From: Phil1 sp964487565
Lineage (GTDB): Bacteria; Bacillota; Clostridia; Christensenellales; CAG-138
Length of the DNA stretch: 42,222 nucleotides
NCBI GenBank assembly: GCA_964487565.1
Contig: CAZARN010000017.1
Span: forward strand, 1-42,222
Direction of reading: 5' to 3'
The translations under genes and the position numbers were made by a program. This document shows, piece after piece, positions 16,610 to 23,971 of the stretch. The notes beneath the pieces are model-generated. The model saw only the letters and a program-made list of their open reading frames with translations, was not told the origin of the DNA and made no database searches. How positions within the stretch are numbered: position 1 is the stretch's first letter; each line of letters starts with the position of its first letter.

Positions 16610-17611
16610 ATGATGAAAACGTTATACAGGGGCCGTGTGCCGGTTTGGCCGGCGGCGGCGCTCATTTTGTCGGCCGTGCTTCTCCTTCGCGGGCTTTCGG
16701 CCTTCCGCACGGGAGAGGACGCGCCGGATCGGGAAGAGGAAAAATGCGTGATAACGCTGTATGACGCGCGCGCGAAATGCGTGCGCAGGCTCGATCTTGA
16801 GGAGTATATCTGCGGCGTCGTCGCGGCGGAGATGCCGGCCTCCTTCGCGCCTGAGGCGCTTGCCGCGCAGGCGGTCGCCGCAAGGACATATGCCGTGCGG
16901 CGCATGGCGGCCTTCGGCGGGACGGGATGCGCGCAGCACGCGACGGACGTATGCTCCGACAGCACCTGCTGTCAGGCCTGGCGAAGCGAGGATGAGCTTG
17001 CCTTGCGCTGGGGCGAGGACGCCGCGTATTATGAGGACAAGATAGCCGCCGCCGTGAAGGAAACGCAGGGTATGATCGCCGTGTATGACGGGGAGCCGAT
17101 CGAGGCGCTGTATCATTCCTCCTCCGGCGGCACGACAGAGGCCGCGGCGGACGTGTTCGGCGCGAGGGTGCCTTATCTTGTTTCGGTGTCGAGCCCGGGG
17201 GAGGAAAACGCCTCGCATTTTGAGGATGAATACGAATTCACGGCGGCGGAGTTCGTGAAGAAAGCCAACGACGCTTTTCCGAAGGCGAAGCTGAGCGAAA
17301 AAAGGCTTCGCGATGAAATCGAGATCATAAGCCGCGCCTCGGGCGGCAGGGTCAGGACGCTGCGCCTCGGCGGGGCAACGCTCACGGGACGGCAGTTCCG
17401 CGCGGCGTTCGGCCTGCAAAGCACGGCCTTCACGATAAGCGCGCAAGGAGGCACGGTGACGCTCATAACCCACGGCAGCGGCCACGGCGTGGGCATGAGC
17501 CAGTACGGCGCGGACGCGATGGCGCGCGACGGCGCGACATACGGGCAGATACTTCTTCATTATTACACGGGCGTTACGCTCGCCTCGCTTTACGAATCCG
17601 ACTCATGGTGA
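16610..17611 (+). CDS. spoIID: SpoIID-family peptidoglycan lytic transglycosylase
   Basis: 333 aa. In endospore formers SpoIID cleaves glycan strands during engulfment, acting with SpoIIP and SpoIIM. An N-terminal membrane helix (about 12-30) is followed by the SpoIID domain: LEEYICGVVAAEMP with the conserved catalytic-type Glu74, ALAAQAVAARTYA (84-96), a Cys-rich stretch (Cys107, 115, 120, 121), YHSSSGGTTE, and the C-terminal signature HGSGHGVGMSQYGADAM. Two tandem ATGs (16610/16613) have no Shine-Dalgarno. A TATCCT hexamer ends 7 bases before the ATG, so the mRNA may be leaderless, but no matching -35 was found. Divergent from the NRPS operon. SpoIID-like LytB proteins also exist in non-sporulating Clostridia, so sporulation by this organism is likely but not proven. 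Confidence 0.93.
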   Translation: MMKTLYRGRVPVWPAAALILSAVLLLRGLSAFRTGEDAPDREEEKCVITLYDARAKCVRRLDLEEYICGVVAAEMPASFAPEALAAQAVAARTYAVRRMAAFGGTGCAQHATDVCSDSTCCQAWRSEDELALRWGEDAAYYEDKIAAAVKETQGMIAVYDGEPIEALYHSSSGGTTEAAADVFGARVPYLVSVSSPGEENASHFEDEYEFTAAEFVKKANDAFPKAKLSEKRLRDEIEIISRASGGRVRTLRLGGATLTGRQFRAAFGLQSTAFTISAQGGTVTLITHGSGHGVGMSQYGADAMARDGATYGQILLHYYTGVTLASLYESDSW

Positions 17612-17617
17612 TATGCT
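17589..17617 (+). promoter_or_regulatory. Promoter of the pseudouridine synthase gene, overlapping the spoIID stop
   Basis: TTTACG (17589-17594), 17-bp spacer, TATGCT (17612-17617). The TG of the extended -10 (TGATATGCT) is part of the spoIID TGA stop codon. Six bases separate the -10 box from the ATG at 17624, which again predicts a leaderless transcript. Confidence 0.45.
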
Positions 17618-17623
17618 TTTGCC

Positions 17624-18526
17624 ATGAAACGTCTGGTGCTTGAAATAACGGAGGATATGGGGGGAAGGAGCGTCGAAAGCCTTCTCTCGCGCGAGCTTCG
17701 CGTGTCGGATACCATGATACGCCGCCTTAAGCGGCGCGAGGGAGGCATCCTGCTCAACGGGGAGCGCGTTTTCACCACCGCGCGCGTGCGCCCGGGCCTT
17801 GTGCTCGAGGCGGACGTCAGCGACGATCCCGCGGGACGGCCGGCGCCTGTGATCGCAAGCTTCGGCGTGCTGTATGAGGATGAGGACATAATCATCATAG
17901 ACAAGCCCGCCGGCATGGCGGCGCATGCCTCCACGCGCGATCCGTTGATGAAAACGGCCGAGGGCGCGCTGTCGGCCTATCTTGACCCGGACGTGACGCC
18001 GCATCCGGTTTCCCGTCTGGACAGGGGCACCTCGGGCGTGATGACTTTTGCAAAATCAGGCTATGTGCACGAGCTCATGCGGCGCTTGATGGAAGACGGC
18101 GGCTTTTACAAGGAATACGTCGCCGTGTGCGTGGGCGCGCCGTCGCCCGCGTCGGGCACGATAGACGCGCCGACGGGGTTTGAGGAAGATTCACGCTACA
18201 AACGCGCGGTGTGCGCGGACGGCGTCCGGTCGGTCACGGAATATGTCACCCTCGGCGTCGGCGGCGGGCTGTCGCTTGTGCGGGTCGTTCCGCAAACCGG
18301 CAGGATGCACCAGATCCGCGTTCACATGGCGTATATCGGCGCGCCGCTTGCGGGCGACTGGCTCTACGGCACGGAAGACCGCGCGCTCATCGCGCGCCCG
18401 GCGCTCCACGCGCGGCTCGTGCGCTTCATCCATCCGATAAGCTTTGCGACTGTCGAAGCGAAAGCCCCTTTGCCGCAGGACATGGCGGCGCTTGCAGCCC
18501 GCACGGACGCGCCGCTGCTTGACTAA
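17624..18526 (+). CDS. RluA-family RNA pseudouridine synthase with N-terminal S4 domain
   Basis: 300 aa. Converts uridine to pseudouridine in structured RNA (23S rRNA for RluC/RluD; the target here is not predictable). An S4-type RNA-binding region lies at about 15-65 (LLSRELRVSDTMIRRLKR...ILLNGERV). The catalytic domain has the family start IIIDKPAGMAAHAS, the catalytic loop HPVSRLDRGTSGVM with Asp133, and the C-terminal RMHQIRVHMAYIG...GDWLYG. Length is normal for the family. ATG 17624 lies 12 bp after the spoIID stop with no Shine-Dalgarno; its own promoter overlaps that stop. Confidence 0.93.
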   Translation: MKRLVLEITEDMGGRSVESLLSRELRVSDTMIRRLKRREGGILLNGERVFTTARVRPGLVLEADVSDDPAGRPAPVIASFGVLYEDEDIIIIDKPAGMAAHASTRDPLMKTAEGALSAYLDPDVTPHPVSRLDRGTSGVMTFAKSGYVHELMRRLMEDGGFYKEYVAVCVGAPSPASGTIDAPTGFEEDSRYKRAVCADGVRSVTEYVTLGVGGGLSLVRVVPQTGRMHQIRVHMAYIGAPLAGDWLYGTEDRALIARPALHARLVRFIHPISFATVEAKAPLPQDMAALAARTDAPLLD

Positions 18527-18548
18527 CGCGGGATAAAGCGGATAATAT
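18519..18548 (+). promoter_or_regulatory. Promoter of the RpiR-family gene, overlapping the upstream stop codon
   Basis: TTGACT (18519-18524), 18-bp spacer, TAATAT (18543-18548). The -35 box is formed by the last codons and TAA stop of the pseudouridine synthase gene. The leader is about 45 bases with GGAGG before ATG 18599. Confidence 0.55.
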
Positions 18549-18598
18549 TAAGGAAACGGACAGGCTCACGGCAAACTTTGACAACGGAGGCGACGGCG

Positions 18599-19342
18599 AT
18601 GAGCGGCAGCTACTATTTCCTCACAAATCAGCTCAACGACGACGAAACGCGCGTCATCACGAGCATAGTCAATCATATTGAAAACAACGAGGCAAAGGTC
18701 GGCATCGCGCAGATAGCGGACGAAAATTTCGTCTCCGCGAGCTTCATAATAAAAATGTGCAAGCGGCTCGGCTTCAAGGGATACAGCGAGCTGTTTTACA
18801 GCCTTTCGCGGCGCATACTCGAAAACGGCGAAAAACAGGATTCGGGCGAGCTTGAGACCCTGGTCGACAATTATGACGGGGCTGCGGTGGCAAGCTTCTG
18901 CGGCTATCTTGAGCGCTATCATGAGAGGAAGATGTTCGTCGTCGGCGCGGGCTTCGCGGATCTTGTCGCGGATTATATCGTGCAGCGGCTCGGCGTTTCC
19001 GGCTTTATGGTGTTCAACCGCGTGCATTTTTATGATTATATGCTCTTCAGGGAGAAGAACGAGCGGCAGATGCAGTCCAACGTGGAGCCATCGCTCATCA
19101 TTGCGATATCGCAAAGCGGCGAATCGGAGGGCGTGCTCAACGACGTGGTGCGCGCGAAACAGAACGGCTTTGGCGTTGTATCGTTCACAAAGCGCGGGGA
19201 TTCGGCGCTCGCGTGCATGTCTGATATAACCTTTGTGGTGGACGGCGCGCGACAGACGCTCATATCCGATGTGCCGAACCATTTCTTCGGCAAGGTGATA
19301 CTTGCCTTTGAGGAGCTCATGGGAGCATATTTCAAAAGCTGA
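18599..19342 (+). CDS. RpiR-family transcriptional regulator (HTH plus SIS domain)
   Basis: 247 aa. An N-terminal helix-turn-helix of the HTH_6 type (about 12-72: GIAQIADENFVSASFIIKMCKRLGFKG) is followed by a SIS phosphosugar-binding domain (about 98-235) with KMFVVGAGFADLVADYIVQRL and the signature IIAISQSGESEGVLNDVV (167-184). Such proteins sense phosphosugars and usually regulate an adjacent catabolic operon; no sugar gene is adjacent here, so the regulon is unknown. Start ATG 18599 has GGAGG 8 bases upstream; an in-frame TTG at 18578 is less likely. Confidence 0.9.
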   Translation: MSGSYYFLTNQLNDDETRVITSIVNHIENNEAKVGIAQIADENFVSASFIIKMCKRLGFKGYSELFYSLSRRILENGEKQDSGELETLVDNYDGAAVASFCGYLERYHERKMFVVGAGFADLVADYIVQRLGVSGFMVFNRVHFYDYMLFREKNERQMQSNVEPSLIIAISQSGESEGVLNDVVRAKQNGFGVVSFTKRGDSALACMSDITFVVDGARQTLISDVPNHFFGKVILAFEELMGAYFKS

Positions 19343-19362
19343 AGGGGAGTTAAAAACCGCAG

Positions 19363-20040
19363 ATGACTGAGAATTCGCGTTTTGAGGGCTTTTCGCCCGA
19401 TACGTTCAGATTTTTTATGGAGCTTGGCTTCAACAACGAAAAAGCGTTCATGGACGCCAACAGGGAGCGCTGCAAGAACGCGGTGCAGCTGCCGATGCGC
19501 ATGATGGCAAACGAGCTTATACCGACCGCGCTCGACATAGACCCGGATTTCAACACGAGGATGACAACGCTTGTGTCGCGCATGAACAGGGACACGCGCT
19601 TTTCCAAAAACAAGCTGCCGTACCGCGACCATGCGTGGATGGGCTTCCGCCACGGCGAGGAGCGCACGAGCGAAAGCTTCTGCATGTATTTTGAGATAGA
19701 ACCCGGCGGTTACGGATACGGCATGGGCATGTACGGGCCGAACTCCGCGCTGATGAAGCCCTTCAGGGAGCGCGCGCTTGCGGACCCCGCCCGCCTTGCG
19801 GCGCTTTCCGCGGCGCTGACAGGCGCGGGCTTCACCGTTGAGGGCGAGCCTTACAAAAAGCAGCGCATCGCATGCCCCGTGCCGGAGGTCGGCGACCTCG
19901 TCAACCGGAGCGGGATAAGCTGGTGCTTTTTCTCGAGGGATATCGGAAAAACCTTCTCGCGCGCCGTGTTCGAGGAGACGAAGGCGGCGTTCGAGCTGAT
20001 GGGCCCGCTTTACGGGTTTGTTACCGGATACGGAAAGTGA
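19363..20040 (+). CDS. DUF2461 family protein
   Basis: 225 aa. Matches the DUF2461 (TIGR02453) pattern: FSPDTFRFFMELGFNNEKAFMDANR near the N terminus, then DTRFSKNKLPYRDHAWMGFRH (with the conserved RFSKDK-like core) and an aromatic/Gly-rich MYFEIEPGGYGYGMGMY segment. Soluble, no signal peptide. No biochemical role is established for the family. It begins 20 bp after the RpiR-type gene and probably shares its transcript; the ribosome site GGGGAG lies rather far (about 13 bases) from the ATG. It ends at a strong terminator. Confidence 0.85.
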   Translation: MTENSRFEGFSPDTFRFFMELGFNNEKAFMDANRERCKNAVQLPMRMMANELIPTALDIDPDFNTRMTTLVSRMNRDTRFSKNKLPYRDHAWMGFRHGEERTSESFCMYFEIEPGGYGYGMGMYGPNSALMKPFRERALADPARLAALSAALTGAGFTVEGEPYKKQRIACPVPEVGDLVNRSGISWCFFSRDIGKTFSRAVFEETKAAFELMGPLYGFVTGYGK

Positions 20041-20057
20041 ATAATCGAAAAGTGCCT

Positions 20058-20097
20058 GCGGCCGGACAAAACCGGCCGCTTATTTTTTTGTCTTTTT
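20058..20097 (+). terminator. Rho-independent terminator after the DUF2461 gene
   Basis: GCGGCCGG (20058-20065), loop ACAAAA, CCGGCCGC (20072-20079), then TTATTTTTTTG and further T-rich sequence. It ends the RpiR/DUF2461 transcript. Confidence 0.9.
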
Positions 20098-20166
20098 ATG
20101 AATAGGTATATTATTGCAACGGTTGGAAACAATAACTGTAAAATCCAACAGGGGGTCTGAGAGAAT

Positions 20167-20736
20167 ATGGAAACTTGCAGCAACGAAAAAATGTCCCGCG
20201 CAGGATGGAGGGATGCCGAGGAGGCCCTTCTGTTCGATACCGCGCGTGCGGCAAGGGAAAGAGGACTTTCACTGAAAAGCGTGTTCGACGACGTGGCGGA
20301 CGCCACCGGCCGCAAGCCCAACAGCATACGCAATCATTATTATGCGCGCGTGCGGGAGGGCGCCTGCTCGGACGCGGCGTTCCACAGTGCGGCGTTCGTG
20401 CCGTTCACGGATGATGAGGTGCGCGCGCTCGTGCGCGAGGTGCTCATCGCGGAGGCCGGGGGCGTGTCCGTGCGCGCCTGCACGCTTGAAATGGGCGGGG
20501 GCGACACGCGAAAGATGCTCCGCTATCAGAACAAATACAGGGCGGTGATAAAAAACGATCCCGCGCTCGTGCGCGAGATCATGCGCGGCATTGCCGAAGA
20601 GGGGCTTGAGCCTTACGATCCGTACAGGGAAAAGGAGGTCACGGGACGCGCGCAGCGCTTCGACAGACGCGAGGCCGCGGCCTTCTTTGAGGCGCTTGAA
20701 GCGCTTGCCGCAAAATACAAACGCATGGTGATGTGA
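20167..20736 (+). CDS. RsfA-like Myb/SANT-type DNA-binding protein
   Basis: 189 aa. The N-terminal region (about 10-65) has the Trp-led three-helix Myb/SANT pattern seen in the RsfA family of Bacillota: RAGWRDAEEALLFDTA, SLKSVFDDVADATGRKPNSI and RNHYYARVRE. A middle region (75-150) resembles a second helical repeat (FTDDEVRALVREVLIA ... SVRACTLEMGGGDTRKMLRYQNKY), and the C terminus is a helical segment (165-189). Known: RsfA is a prespore regulator in Bacillus; Clostridia carry several uncharacterised relatives. ATG 20167 follows an AGGGGG stretch. Isolated between two terminators. The target genes are unknown, and the RsfA assignment rests on motif resemblance only. Confidence 0.65.
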   Translation: METCSNEKMSRAGWRDAEEALLFDTARAARERGLSLKSVFDDVADATGRKPNSIRNHYYARVREGACSDAAFHSAAFVPFTDDEVRALVREVLIAEAGGVSVRACTLEMGGGDTRKMLRYQNKYRAVIKNDPALVREIMRGIAEEGLEPYDPYREKEVTGRAQRFDRREAAAFFEALEALAAKYKRMVM

Positions 20737-20743
20737 AACACAA

Positions 20744-20776
20744 AGGGCCGCCCGAATATGGACGGCCCTCGCGTTT
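20744..20776 (+). terminator. Terminator between convergent genes
   Basis: AGGGCCG (20744-20750) pairs with CGGCCCT (20763-20769), with an inner mismatch and two more pairs, followed by CGCGTTTTT. It serves the RsfA-like gene and, being symmetric, may also end the anti-sigma transcript from the other side, where the T-run is poorer. Confidence 0.75.
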
Positions 20777-20787
20777 TTCATTCACAT

Positions 20788-21561
20788 TCAGCCGATATTC
20801 TTCACGCTGACGGTCATCGTGCCGTCCTTGGCGTATTCGACGCGGATCTGACAGCCGAAGGTCGTGAGGCGCGTGAACACGCGCGGGTAGCCGGGCGCGG
20901 ATGTTTCGTCGGCCGTGCTTTCGTCCGCGGGATACCAATCCATGACCGTCCCGACGTATCCGTTGTATTCATCCTCGGTGCAGCCGGCGACGGTGCAGGT
21001 CAGGCCTGATGCGTCGGAAACGACGTTCTGTTCGCCGCCGAAATACACGCCGGGCAGTTCGACCTCGCCCTCTTCCCAGTACAGACCCGTGCAGGAAGAG
21101 CCGCAAAGCTCGGGCAGATCGGGTGTGACCTGCGTGGGATCGCCGCCGTTTTGGGTGCTGCCAAGGCCTGCTTCGGGAGCGGTCGCGCCCGAAGCGGAGT
21201 CCGCGGATCCCACTGCCGGAGACTCTTCCGCCGCGGATTCCTCCGTCGACGGTTCCTCCGCGGCAAAGCTTTCAACACCGTTTTCATATCCGCCCGTCGC
21301 ATACATCGCGGTATCGTCGAGAGCCGGGCTTTCAGCGCTTCTCGGGCTTGCAAGTCCCCCGCGGGAGATGAGCACTGTCCCCGCGACGACGACTATCGCT
21401 GCGGCCGCCGCGATGGAGCCGTAACGGATAACGTTCGTGCGAAGGCGTTTGCGCTCGGCTTCGGCCTTTTTCAGTACGGAAGCGCGCATGGCGTCATAAT
21501 CGACGCCGCGATCGGCCTGGTTTGCCGCCGCGCGCATCAATTCGTCAAAGCTGTCACTCAT
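20788..21561 (-). CDS. Probable membrane anti-sigma factor (partner of the adjacent ECF sigma)
   Basis: 257 aa. The cytoplasmic N terminus (1-45) is short, charged and helical. One transmembrane helix spans about 46-66. The extracellular part begins with a Ser/Glu/Ala-rich acidic spacer (70-135) and ends in a compact region with four cysteines (Cys153, 157, 189, 194) and a fifth at 237. The start overlaps the sigma-factor stop by 8 bases, the usual arrangement of a sigma/anti-sigma pair. No zinc-binding anti-sigma HxxxCxxC motif is present, so the assignment rests on position and topology. The outer domain has no family I recognise. Confidence 0.7.
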   Translation of the reverse strand: MSDSFDELMRAAANQADRGVDYDAMRASVLKKAEAERKRLRTNVIRYGSIAAAAAIVVVAGTVLISRGGLASPRSAESPALDDTAMYATGGYENGVESFAAEEPSTEESAAEESPAVGSADSASGATAPEAGLGSTQNGGDPTQVTPDLPELCGSSCTGLYWEEGEVELPGVYFGGEQNVVSDASGLTCTVAGCTEDEYNGYVGTVMDWYPADESTADETSAPGYPRVFTRLTTFGCQIRVEYAKDGTMTVSVKNIG

Positions 21562-22075
21562 GCACTCCGCCTCCTTTGAGCATATCGACGAGCCTTGCGC
21601 GGGCCCGCGACATGCGAGATTTTATTGTTCCCTCGCTCACGCCCTGCAATGCGGCGATATCCTCATATTGCAGGCCTGAGAAATAGTGCAAAACAACGGT
21701 TTCACGATAAATGTCCGGCAGCGAGTCCACCGCCTCGCGCACGAGACGCGCGGTCTCGGCGTTCATGGCGGAGGCTTCGGGCAGCTCATCCTCGCCTGTG
21801 ACAGGCGTGTCCGGCAGCTCGTCGGAAAGAACCTCGTGCTTCGAGCGGCGCTTGCCGTCAAGGCAAAGGTTGACCGTCACGCGGTAAAGCCAGCTTTTCA
21901 GCTGCGCTTCGCCCATGCCGTCAAGCTTTTTGATGTGACGCAGCACGCGGAGAAAAACCTCCTGTGAAACATCCATCGCGTCGCTTTCGCTTTTCAGCAC
22001 GCCGTATGCCGTCCAGTACACCATGCGCGAAAAGCCGTTGTAGACGGAATCGAAATCCCAAGCGGGCAATCTCAT
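21554..22075 (-). CDS. ECF-family RNA polymerase sigma factor
   Basis: 173 aa. Region 2 (about 8-80: FSRMVYWTAYGVLKSESDAMDVSQEVFLRVLRH, then SWLYRVTVNLCLDGKRR) and region 4 (about 112-165: LPDIYRETVVLHYFSGLQYEDIAALQGVSEGTIKSRMSRARARL) are both complete, and region 3 is absent, as expected for the class. ATG 22075 has AGGAGG only 1-2 bases away, unusually tight. Co-transcribed and overlapping with the membrane anti-sigma gene. Regulon unknown. Confidence 0.95.
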   Translation of the reverse strand: MRLPAWDFDSVYNGFSRMVYWTAYGVLKSESDAMDVSQEVFLRVLRHIKKLDGMGEAQLKSWLYRVTVNLCLDGKRRSKHEVLSDELPDTPVTGEDELPEASAMNAETARLVREAVDSLPDIYRETVVLHYFSGLQYEDIAALQGVSEGTIKSRMSRARARLVDMLKGGGVHE

Positions 22076-22121
22076 CCCTCCTGTCCTTAATACGTTTTAA
22101 CCGCCTGTACGGTTCCCAAGG

Positions 22122-22130
22122 ATTATATCA
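22122..22130 (-). promoter_or_regulatory. Extended -10 promoter of the sigma/anti-sigma operon
   Basis: On the minus strand TGA-TATAAT, about 45 bases before ATG 22075, with no clear -35. If the operon were autoregulated by its own ECF sigma a different motif would be expected; this one looks like the housekeeping type. Confidence 0.45.
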
Positions 22131-22205
22131 TGAAAGACGATTTTTTTGGATATCATATTGCATTGAGGGGAAAAAAGTTATAAGATGAACGAGGCACAAA
22201 TCGGA

Positions 22206-22243
22206 GGAACCGGCACGCCCCGGTTCCTTTATTGTTTTTATAA
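22206..22243 (+). terminator. Hairpin with T-rich tail in the leader of the DUF1846 gene
   Basis: AGGAACCGG pairs perfectly with CCGGTTCCT across a CACGCC loop, followed by TTATTGTTTTTAT. It lies 25-60 bases before the DUF1846 start, with no gene upstream on this strand to terminate, so it is either an attenuator in the leader or the end of an unrecognised short transcript. Confidence 0.55.
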
Positions 22244-22269
22244 GCATATTTTTATTGCCGGAGGACATG

Positions 22270-23754
22270 ATGAAAACGGGCTTTGACAACGAAAAGTATC
22301 TTTCCATGCAGTCTGAAAAAATAAGGGAGCGCATAGCGAAATTCGGCGGCAAGCTTTATCTCGAATTCGGCGGCAAGCTTTTTGACGATTATCACGCCGC
22401 GCGCGTGCTGCCGGGATTCGAGCCGGACAGCAAGGTGCGCATGCTCCTTCAGCTTCGCGATCAGGCGGAGATCGTCATTGCGATCAACGCCTCCGATATC
22501 GAGAAGAACAAGGTGCGCGGGGACATAGGCATAACGTATGACCTTGACGTGCTCCGCCTCATCGACGCATTCCGCGCAAGCGGGCTCTATGTGGGCAGCG
22601 TCGTGCTCACCCAGTACGGCAACCAGTCCGCGGCGCTCGCGTTTGAAAAGCGGCTCGAGGATCTGGGCATCAAGGTTTACAGACATTATCCGATCGAGGG
22701 ATACCCTTCAAACGTCGAACATATCGTATCCGACGACGGCTACGGCAAAAACGAATATATTGAAACCGAGCGCCCGCTCGTCGTCGTCACGGCGCCGGGT
22801 CCCGGCAGCGGGAAGATGGCAACCTGCCTTTCCCAGCTTTATCACGAGAACAAGCGCGGCGTTGCCGCGGGTTATGCCAAATTTGAAACTTTCCCGATAT
22901 GGAATCTGCCGCTCAAGCATCCCGTCAACCTTGCATATGAGGCGGCGACGGCCGACCTCAAGGATGTGAACATGATCGATCCGTTCCATCTTGAGGCTTA
23001 CGGCGAGACGACCGTGAACTATAACCGCGATGTGGAGATATTCCCGGTCCTTTCGGCGATTTTCCGCGAGATATACGGCGAATGCCCGTACAAGTCCCCG
23101 ACCGATATGGGCGTGAACATGGCGGGTTACTGCATAACGGATGACGAAGCGTGCAGGCAGGCCTCAAAACAGGAGATAATACGCCGGTATTATTCCGAAA
23201 GCTGCGCTTACAAGCAGGGCCTTTCGGACGGAGCGGGCATATATAAGTGCAAGCTGCTCATGAATCAGGCGGACACATCCGAAGCGGACAGGCCTGTGAT
23301 CGCGGCGGCGAACGACAAGGCGGCTTTGTCCGGCCAGCCCGCGGCGGCGATGCAGCTTCCGGACGGCACAATCGTGACCGGCAAGACCTCGTCCCTTCTC
23401 GGGGCGAGCGCGGCGCTGATGCTAAACGCATTGAAATCGCTCGGCGGCATACCGGACGATATGCACCTCATTTCTCCGATAATTATCGAGCCGATACAGG
23501 ATCTCAAGGTGAACCATCTCGGCGGCCACAATCCGAGACTGCATACGGATGAAATACTCATCGCGCTCTCCATCTGCGCGGCGACGAATCCCCTTGCGGA
23601 GATCGCCATGGCGCAGCTTGAAAAGCTTCGCGGCTGCGAGGCGCATTCCACGGTCATCCTTTCATCCGTGGACAGCGGCACCTTCCGCAAGCTCGGCGTG
23701 AATCTGACATGCGAGCCGCAGTATCAGACAAAGAAGCTCTATCACAACAAATGA
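22270..23754 (+). CDS. DUF1846 family protein
   Basis: 494 aa, the usual length. Starts MKTGFDNEKYLSMQSEKI, as in the family, at the second of two tandem ATGs (22270), which has GGAGG 5 bases upstream. Seen: a conserved N-terminal block (FGGKLYLEFGGKLFDDYHAARVLPGF), a Gly-rich P-loop-like APGPGSGKMAT at about residue 181, YPSNVEHIVSDDGYGKN, and LNALKSLGGIPDDMHLISP in the C-terminal part. No signal peptide. Known: structures exist for the family but no activity is firmly assigned. Flanked by a leader hairpin and a strong terminator, so it is probably transcribed alone. Confidence 0.92.
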   Translation: MKTGFDNEKYLSMQSEKIRERIAKFGGKLYLEFGGKLFDDYHAARVLPGFEPDSKVRMLLQLRDQAEIVIAINASDIEKNKVRGDIGITYDLDVLRLIDAFRASGLYVGSVVLTQYGNQSAALAFEKRLEDLGIKVYRHYPIEGYPSNVEHIVSDDGYGKNEYIETERPLVVVTAPGPGSGKMATCLSQLYHENKRGVAAGYAKFETFPIWNLPLKHPVNLAYEAATADLKDVNMIDPFHLEAYGETTVNYNRDVEIFPVLSAIFREIYGECPYKSPTDMGVNMAGYCITDDEACRQASKQEIIRRYYSESCAYKQGLSDGAGIYKCKLLMNQADTSEADRPVIAAANDKAALSGQPAAAMQLPDGTIVTGKTSSLLGASAALMLNALKSLGGIPDDMHLISPIIIEPIQDLKVNHLGGHNPRLHTDEILIALSICAATNPLAEIAMAQLEKLRGCEAHSTVILSSVDSGTFRKLGVNLTCEPQYQTKKLYHNK

Positions 23755-23774
23755 CGCCGCGCACAAGCGCGCAG

Positions 23775-23803
23775 GCCGCCCCGTTTCGGGGCGGCTTTTT
23801 AAT
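23775..23803 (+). terminator. Rho-independent terminator after the DUF1846 gene
   Basis: GCCGCCCCG (23775-23783), loop TTT, CGGGGCGGC (23787-23795), then TTTTTAAT. Confidence 0.93.
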
Positions 23804-23890
23804 ATTTGCCGGTATCTTCCCCAAAGTGCGCAAGGCTGTAATATAATAAATATAACGCATATGCGAAATGATCGAAATTATATATAATTG

Positions 23891-23919
23891 TTTACAGGTT
23901 TGCCGTTATCTGTTAAAAT
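23891..23919 (+). promoter_or_regulatory. Promoter of the dicarboxylate symporter gene
   Basis: TTTACA (23891-23896), 17-bp spacer ending in TGT, TAAAAT (23914-23919). It lies in an AT-rich 217-bp intergenic stretch that also contains a second TATAAT-like run around 23840. The leader is about 45 bases with AAAAGGAG before ATG 23972. Confidence 0.6.
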
Positions 23920-23971
23920 ATACCTGAACATATCACCGGATAATTTATGAAAATTTAAAAGGAGAATAACC

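Noticed and set aside
22185..22286. 33-codon leader-peptide candidate before DUF1846
   Set aside because: Ribosome site too distant and no run of regulatory codons; kept only as part of the leader observation.
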